Source of the DNA: JAKLKS01 sp964370855
GTDB taxonomy: Bacteria; Planctomycetota; JAJSAM01; JAKLKS01
Assembly: GCA_964370855.1 (NCBI GenBank)
Contig: CAYJMF010000137.1
Location: 1-10,886, forward strand
Reading direction: 5' to 3'
DNA length: 10,886 nucleotides
The position numbers and the translations under genes were made by a program. Positions 6,484 to 10,886 of this stretch are shown in pieces. A model generated the notes under the pieces. It did no database searches. It had not been told where the DNA came from and saw only the letters and a program-made list of their open reading frames with translations. Position 1 is the first letter of the stretch; every line of letters starts with the position of its first letter.

Positions 6484-7791
6484 TCACCACCCCGAGCGGA
6501 CGAACTCCTTCCATTCGCCTTCGATCTGTTCGAACGTCACCCCGTACGCCTGCCTGAACGCCACCGGGCTCTTCCCCCCCCCCTTCACCCGTTCGAGGTA
6601 GTCCCGCAGCCGCGCGTGCTCCTTCTTCTCGACGAGGAAGGCCACGAAGGAGAACGCCTGCCCCACCTCCCTGTTGGAATACTGCCCCTGCGGCAGGGAG
6701 TCGAGCTGGTCGAGGGGGAGGAACTCCCCCGCCGCGGCGGCCTTCTTGACGAGCTCCTTCCAGTCGGGGAGGTCCACCTCCCACTGCTTCGATCCGCGGG
6801 AGAGGGTCCCGTACCCCTCCGCGGGGCTCACGGCCCAGCAGTGGGAGGTGCGGGCGCCGAGGACCTTCTGCTCCATCCACCCGCCGAACCCCTCCTCGAC
6901 CCAGAAGGGCTGCTCCCGGTTGAGGGTCCCCCAGTTGTTCACGAGGAGGTGGCCCGCGGTGTGGATGAAGGCCCCCAGCATGGCGCCGGAGCCGGCGGAG
7001 TCGTTGCGGACGAGGGTCGGGGGCTCGTTCCACTTGAGGCCCGTGGCCTTCTTCGCGTATTCGAGGAGGGGGCCGCGCATGCCGGGCAGCGACTTCCCCT
7101 CGGCGTCGATCCAGGCGACGTACTGGTCCGTGCCGGAGCAGGCCACGGCCAGCGCGCGCCGCTCCCAGGGGGGGCTGCCGAGGACCTCCGCCGCCGCGGC
7201 GAAGGCCTCCTCCAGGCGCGTCGCCCGCTCCTTCGCCTTCCCGTCCCCGACGAGGTCCACGAGGGCCCAGTGATCCGTGAGGGCGCACTCCGCCTTCCCC
7301 CCGGCGGCCTTCCCGTGGCGGGCGGCGAGGTCGGCCCGGAGGGACTCCAGGGACCGCGCCTTCGCCGCGTCGGCGGCGGTGAGCCACTCCCCCTCGTAGC
7401 GGACGAAGCCGAGGCCGGCGCGGGCGACCTCGTTGTCGGGGGCGAGCTCCATGGCGCGGCGGAAGGCCCGCTCCGCGGGGCCGGGGATCCCCCGCTCCTT
7501 CGCCCAGGCGCCGAGCGCCGCGGCGGCCGGGGCGTCCTTCTTCCCGAGCCCCTTCCAGTACCGCTCGAAGTCGGCGGCCGGGTCGGCGGAGGGCGTCACC
7601 CCGGCGAGGGTGGAGGCGGCGATGCGGCGGGTCCCCGAGGAGGTGCCGAGGAGGATCTCCCCCTTCGCGGAGCGGGAGACCTCGTAGCCGTCGGCGGACT
7701 GGCCGTTCTTGAGGAGAAAGGTGTCGGGAAGGGAGGGAGAGGAGAGGAGGAGGAGGGTCAGAACTGCACAACCGGGAAGGGCAACCCGCAT
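6484..7791 (-). CDS. Secreted gluzincin-like protein with degenerate HTAGH motif
   Basis: This 435-aa protein has a signal peptide (about residues 1-21, MRVALPGCAVLTLLLLSSPS). A beta-rich FLLKNGQSADGYEV segment follows, then a helical middle region with TPR-like pieces (about 105-140). The region FIHTAGHLLVNN (275-286), followed by WVEEGFGGWME (297-307), matches the layout of zinc metallopeptidases with HExxH plus a downstream Glu, as in secreted proteins frequent in planctomycetes (DUF1570-like). Here the motif is H277-T-A-G-H281, so the catalytic Glu is Thr, while E299/E300 are kept. It may bind metal but is probably not a normal peptidase. The ATG at 7791 has TAGAAT 6 nt upstream and no Shine-Dalgarno site. 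It is divergent from the cytochrome gene with 34 bp between the start codons. The family assignment is by eye. Confidence 0.85.
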   Translation of the reverse strand: MRVALPGCAVLTLLLLSSPSLPDTFLLKNGQSADGYEVSRSAKGEILLGTSSGTRRIAASTLAGVTPSADPAADFERYWKGLGKKDAPAAAALGAWAKERGIPGPAERAFRRAMELAPDNEVARAGLGFVRYEGEWLTAADAAKARSLESLRADLAARHGKAAGGKAECALTDHWALVDLVGDGKAKERATRLEEAFAAAAEVLGSPPWERRALAVACSGTDQYVAWIDAEGKSLPGMRGPLLEYAKKATGLKWNEPPTLVRNDSAGSGAMLGAFIHTAGHLLVNNWGTLNREQPFWVEEGFGGWMEQKVLGARTSHCWAVSPAEGYGTLSRGSKQWEVDLPDWKELVKKAAAAGEFLPLDQLDSLPQGQYSNREVGQAFSFVAFLVEKKEHARLRDYLERVKGGGKSPVAFRQAYGVTFEQIEGEWKEFVRSGW

Positions 7792-7797
7792 CCCGGG

Positions 7798-7803
7798 ATT
7801 CTA
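7798..7803 (-). promoter_or_regulatory. -10-like element of a probable leaderless promoter (435-aa gene)
   Basis: On the minus strand TAGAAT ends 6 nt before the ATG at 7791, with CCCGGG between. It lies 8 bp from the oppositely oriented TACAAT at 7812-7817, so two RNA polymerases could hardly occupy both at once. Confidence 0.5.
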
Positions 7804-7811
7804 ACCGGGGA

Positions 7812-7817
7812 TACAAT
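7812..7817 (+). promoter_or_regulatory. -10-like element of a probable leaderless promoter (cytochrome gene)
   Basis: TACAAT ends 8 nt before the ATG at 7826. No Shine-Dalgarno site is present (the spacer is CGGCCGCG). The -35 position would fall at the start of the divergent gene, where no consensus is visible. Confidence 0.55.
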
Positions 7818-7825
7818 CGGCCGCG

Positions 7826-8052
7826 ATGGGTACCAAGGGATCAGGACTTCACCGGCTCCTCCTCCTTCTCCTCCCGATCCTCCTGCCCGCCTGCTCCGGG
7901 GAGGAAGGGGCCACGGAAGGGATCCCTCCACCTCCGTCCGGTTCCCGGGGTCAAGGGAACCTCCTTTTCGAACTCCCCGTCGGCGGCCTCTCCTGCCTCG
8001 ACTGCCACTCCCGATCCGCCGAGGACCAGCCGGACCGGGAGCGCCGCCGCGG
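7826..8052 (+). CDS. Cytochrome c lipoprotein, N-terminal part (runs into gap)
   Basis: The reading frame starts at ATG 7826 with a lipoprotein signal (LLLLLLPILLPAC, lipobox Cys at residue 23), so the mature protein should be lipid-anchored outside the cytoplasm. A c-type haem site CLDCH is at residues 57-61. From about 8050 the sequence becomes homopolymeric G and C beside the N gap and no longer looks coding. The same gene evidently resumes at about 8226 in a different nominal frame, which the unknown gap length explains. Electron transfer is the likely role; partner and pathway are not evident. Confidence 0.8.
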
Positions 8053-8225
<173 letters not shown>

Positions 8226-8778
8226 GACCCGCCGCCCCTCCTGGTGGCACGGGACGCTGGAGGCGGCGAAGGGGGCGGCGGCGGGCGACGCGGTGCTGAC
8301 CTGCGTCGCCCGGTTTCAGCAGCGCTCGTGGAACTCCGTGCTCCCCGTGAAGGCCGACGGGAGCCGGGACCTCTCGAAGGTGGAGGTCCCCGCCGCGGAT
8401 CTCGCCGCGATTGTATCATATCTTGATACACTCGCACGGCCCGGCCCCCATCCCGTCTCGCCGGCGGCGCGGGACGGCACCCGGGAGGCCCTGGCCCGGG
8501 TCGAGGCCCTGCCCGGGGACGCGGTCCGGGGACGGACCGTCTTCGCCGCCGCCTGCGTCCTCTGCCACGGCCGGGGGGCGCCGGGCTCCCTCGGCCCCTC
8601 CCTCCGGGGGGACCTCGCGCCGGACGCGCGGCGGGTGATCGCCTACGCGCGGCGCGGCCCCTCGGAGGCGGAGCGGAAGTCCGCCGACGCGTGGATGCCC
8701 GCCTTCGGGGCGGACGTGCTCCCGGACCAGGACCTGGCCGACCTCGCCGCGCTCATCGAGGGAGGGACGTGGGAATGA
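8226..8778 (+). CDS. Cytochrome c lipoprotein, C-terminal part (second haem domain)
   Basis: This is the continuation of the gene starting at 7826. RPSWWHGTLEAAKG and LTCVARFQQRSWN, then LAAIVSYLDTLAR, look like the distal part of the first cytochrome domain. A second haem site CVLCH is encoded at 8554-8568, and a likely axial Met is in DAWMPAFG (Met codon 8695-8697). The protein is therefore probably dihaem. Eight consecutive A/T-ending codons at 8410-8433 are very unlike the rest of the gene and form a palindrome. The TGA stop overlaps the next ATG (ATGA), implying coupled translation with the 696-aa secreted protein. I could not assign it to a named dihaem family. Confidence 0.85.
8412..8430. 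promoter_or_regulatory. AT-rich 19-bp palindrome inside the cytochrome gene
   Basis: TGTATCATATCTTGATACA is a perfect 7-bp inverted repeat (TGTATCA/TGATACA) with a 5-bp centre. It is the most AT-rich spot in the coding part of the window. It has the shape of an operator for a dimeric regulator. Read on the minus strand it includes GATACAATCG (8417 to 8408), identical to the -10 region at 7810-7819. Function is inferred only. Confidence 0.5.
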
Positions 8779-10865
8779 ATCGCCGGTCCGCGCTCCTCGT
8801 CCTCGCGCTCCTCCTCGCTCCGGCGCCGGCCCCCGCCTCCGAGGAGGAGGGCCGGCCCTGGGAGGGCTTCCTCCCCGATCCCGGGCAGTGCGGCCCCGGC
8901 GTGGAGGACGGGCCCCCCGGCTCGGAGTGGTTCGGCGTCCGCGTCCTCGACGCCGCCACGGGGAGGCCGGTCCCCGGGGCCCGCTGGGTGCGCACCCCGG
9001 AAGCCATTCACGAGGGGAACCTCCGCCACGACGCGGTGATGGCCATGGCCGTCGCCAACGGGGACGGCATCGCGCGGATGCGGAGCGAGGGGTGGCGGAA
9101 CGTCGGCGACAGCCACTGGCTCGTCCTCGCCGACGGCTACGCGCCGGCCCACGAATACGCCGTGGTGCCGGAGACGGAGGTCCTGCTCGAGCGGGGGCAG
9201 CCCTTCCGCGGGGTCCTCCTCGATCCCATGGGCCGGCCCGCCGCCGGGGGGGTCGTGGAGTTCCTCGGCGGCTGCAGCCACGGGACGGCGGCGCTGCGGG
9301 CGGAGGCCGCGGCCGACGGCTCCTTCGCCATTCCCCCCCACGGCCGCGGCGGCCAGTACTGGATCGAGGGGCCGGGCATCGCCTCCGACCTCCTCGCCGC
9401 CGACAACCCCTGTTCCCTCGGGTCGCGGCCGGGGGTGGTCGTGGCGCCGGAGGCGGGGCTTCGGTTCGAGGGGCGGGTCGTGGACGTCCTCGGGCGGCCC
9501 GTGGCGGGCTGCGTGGTGCGCTGCTGGAACGAGCAGCGGGGGCCGACGGCCATGACGGGGAGCGACGGGCGGTTCGTCATCGACGGATGCGGGGACGGGA
9601 ACCTCCTCCTCTACCCGGAGAACGACGGGACCGGGGACGCCTCCGACTGGAACGTCGGCGACGGGCGGCCCGGCGTTCCCATGACCGTGGTGATCACATC
9701 CCTCGGGGTCGTGGAGGAGGAGGAGGACGCGCGCGTGCGCATCCGCGCCTTCGAATCCGACGGGACCCCGGTCAGCGAGGTGGCCTTCCAGATCCTCTCC
9801 GCCTCCACGGGCCGGGGTCCCTCCGGCGAGACCTCCGGGGAGTATCCCGCGGACCCGGACGACCCGCGGCTCGGCGAGGCCCTGGAGGAGATCCCCGCCG
9901 GGCGCTTCCGGGTGGTGTGCGACGACCACTTCGGCGAGTTCGAGTTCGACCCTGTCGAAGGTGAGGTCGCCGCCGGCGCCGAGGCGGTGGTCGCGCTCGT
10001 CCTGCGCCCGCGCCCCCGCCTCCGCGTGAAGGGCGCGATCCCCGCGGGGACCTGGCTCTTCCTCGCCCTCCCCGACGGGGAGGAGGACGGCGAGTGGGAC
10101 CCGGAGAATCCCTTCGCGCCCCGCCTCCCCTCCTCGGGCCCCGCGGCGCTTCGCGTGGAGATGGAGGGGGCGCCCCCCTTCTTCTTCCCCGTGGGGCCGG
10201 AGAAGGACGGGGTCCGCGAGGTGGCGGTCACTCTGCCGCGGCCGCGGCGCGTGGTCCTCCCCAAGGGGGCCCTCGAGGCGGAATTGCGGGACGGCTGGCG
10301 GGAGGTCGCCTGCCGCTCCGCCGAAGGGGGCGGGCTCGAGACCTGGGCCGAGGGGCGGGTCACGCTCCTCTGGATCGACGGGATGAAGCAGGAGCGCACC
10401 CTCGACATCGACCTGCCGCCGCTCGAGGGGGGCGTGGTGGAGGTGGGCCCCGACGAGGGGCGGCCCGTGGGCGGGAAGCGGGAGGTGCGCCTGCTCTTCA
10501 CCGGGGAGGACGGGGCGGAGGAGAGCGAGGCGGTGGAGGTGGATCCCGGCGAGATGGCCGTCTTCCGCGACGAGGGGTGGCAGACGCTGCGCGTCCCCGC
10601 GCCGGTGGAGGGGAGCATCGACGTGCGCCGCGGCCCCTGCGTCCTCGAACTGACCCTTGTCGGCAAGGACGGCGATCCCATCGATGCCCTCGTCTCCGTG
10701 GACGGGGAAATCCACGCCGCGCCGGAGGGCCGCCTCCTGCTCCGCGGCCTCGACCCCGGCCCGAGGCTCGTGCGCGCCCTCCTCCACGACGAGGTCGGCG
10801 GCGGTCGGGAGCTGACCGTAGTCCTCGCCGAGGGGCCTCCCGCAAGGCGAACGATTCGCCTCTAG
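8775..10865 (+). CDS. Secreted multi-domain protein with carboxypeptidase-regulatory-like repeats
   Basis: This 696-aa protein has a signal peptide (MNRRSALLVLALLLAPAPAPA, cleavage near residue 21). At least three carboxypeptidase-regulatory-like/transthyretin-fold units follow: about 53-139 (VRVLDAATGRPVPGARW), 143-228 (FRGVLLDPMGRPAAGGVVEF with DGSFAIPP) and 230-310 (FEGRVVDVLGRPVAGCVVRC with SDGRFVI). Similar beta units recur at about 319-410 (VRIRAFESDGTPVSEVAF) and 622-688 (LELTLVGKDGDPIDALVSV, then GRLLLRGLDPG). No catalytic motif is seen; such domains are usually structural or adhesive. The ATG at 8775 overlaps the cytochrome stop (ATGA), has GGAGG 9 nt upstream and begins the signal peptide; the upstream in-frame extension lies inside the cytochrome gene. 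Coupling suggests it works at the envelope with the cytochrome, but no direct link is visible. Confidence 0.85.
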   Translation: MNRRSALLVLALLLAPAPAPASEEEGRPWEGFLPDPGQCGPGVEDGPPGSEWFGVRVLDAATGRPVPGARWVRTPEAIHEGNLRHDAVMAMAVANGDGIARMRSEGWRNVGDSHWLVLADGYAPAHEYAVVPETEVLLERGQPFRGVLLDPMGRPAAGGVVEFLGGCSHGTAALRAEAAADGSFAIPPHGRGGQYWIEGPGIASDLLAADNPCSLGSRPGVVVAPEAGLRFEGRVVDVLGRPVAGCVVRCWNEQRGPTAMTGSDGRFVIDGCGDGNLLLYPENDGTGDASDWNVGDGRPGVPMTVVITSLGVVEEEEDARVRIRAFESDGTPVSEVAFQILSASTGRGPSGETSGEYPADPDDPRLGEALEEIPAGRFRVVCDDHFGEFEFDPVEGEVAAGAEAVVALVLRPRPRLRVKGAIPAGTWLFLALPDGEEDGEWDPENPFAPRLPSSGPAALRVEMEGAPPFFFPVGPEKDGVREVAVTLPRPRRVVLPKGALEAELRDGWREVACRSAEGGGLETWAEGRVTLLWIDGMKQERTLDIDLPPLEGGVVEVGPDEGRPVGGKREVRLLFTGEDGAEESEAVEVDPGEMAVFRDEGWQTLRVPAPVEGSIDVRRGPCVLELTLVGKDGDPIDALVSVDGEIHAAPEGRLLLRGLDPGPRLVRALLHDEVGGGRELTVVLAEGPPARRTIRL
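10845..10861 (+). terminator. Hairpin at the end of the 696-aa gene
   Basis: AGGCGAA-CGA-TTCGCCT is a perfect 7-bp stem with a 3-nt loop, ending just before the stop codon (10863-10865). There is no downstream T tract, so it may stabilise the 3' end or assist termination rather than act as a classical terminator. Confidence 0.4.
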
Positions 10866-10876
10866 GTGCCTGGCAC
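10866..10876. repeat. GTGCCTGGCAC near-palindrome, copy 2
   Basis: Identical 11 bp to 6466-6476. It begins at the base after the TAG stop of the 696-aa gene. Both copies lie within 7 nt downstream of a stop codon. Only 10 bases follow before the window ends, so any longer repeat unit cannot be judged. Confidence 0.6.
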
Positions 10877-10886
10877 AGGGTGGAGT

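Noticed and set aside
4557..6557. Long plus-strand open frame antisense to the CAP-domain gene
   Set aside because: The opposite strand has a signal peptide and a clear CAP domain; this frame has no recognisable features.
8643..10787. 714-codon minus-strand open frame opposite the 696-aa secreted protein
   Set aside because: It is rich in His, Pro and Arg without any domain, whereas the plus frame has a signal peptide and repeated beta domains.

Overview
The window is very GC-rich bacterial DNA with strong G/C third-position bias. It looks like a metagenome-assembled scaffold, because it carries two 10-N gaps and one of them is flanked by long poly-G and poly-C runs. The gene content suggests Planctomycetota or a related lineage: a zinc-ribbon Ser/Thr kinase coupled to an ECF sigma factor of the planctomycete/verrucomicrobial type, a secreted HExxH-like protein of the sort common in planctomycetes, a CAP-domain protein and a cytochrome c lipoprotein. 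The phylum is an inference; no rRNA or other marker gene is present.

Layout. (a) 1-200 is intergenic: I see nothing in 1-111, then copy 1 of a 41-bp repeat, then a strong Shine-Dalgarno site. (b) 201-4021 (+) is a two-gene operon, a 1033-aa membrane Ser/Thr kinase followed by a 240-aa ECF sigma factor, joined by a GTGA stop/start overlap. (c) 4022-4290 is intergenic and holds a C/G-run inverted repeat, an N gap, copy 2 of the 41-bp repeat and a relatively AT-rich promoter region with a 22-bp-spaced direct repeat. (d) 4291-4731 (+) holds two small paralogous zinc-ribbon proteins. (e) 4728-7791 (-) holds two exported proteins: a CAP-domain protein of 560 aa and a 435-aa protein resembling a zinc peptidase whose catalytic Glu position is Thr. 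(f) 7826-8778 (+) is a cytochrome c lipoprotein gene broken by an assembly gap. (g) 8775-10865 (+) encodes a 696-aa secreted protein built of carboxypeptidase-regulatory-like beta domains, overlapping the cytochrome gene by ATGA.

How it may work together. The kinase has a cytoplasmic catalytic domain, three predicted membrane helices and, by topology, an external region made of four diverged copies of a roughly 65-residue module that I do not recognise. With the coupled sigma factor it looks like a one-locus envelope-sensing switch; sigma activation by phosphorylation is inferred from other kinase/ECF pairs. The right half is an envelope and secretion neighbourhood. Three exported-protein genes there have a -10-like hexamer ending only 6-8 nt before the start codon and no Shine-Dalgarno site, which suggests leaderless mRNAs. 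The kinase gene and the first zinc-ribbon gene instead have classical Shine-Dalgarno sites.

The most interesting signals are the four-fold sensor module, the putative leaderless promoters (including a divergent pair only 8 bp apart), the intergenic 41-bp hairpin repeat upstream of two regulatory-looking genes, an AT-rich 19-bp palindrome inside the cytochrome gene, and the HTAGH pseudo-peptidase motif.
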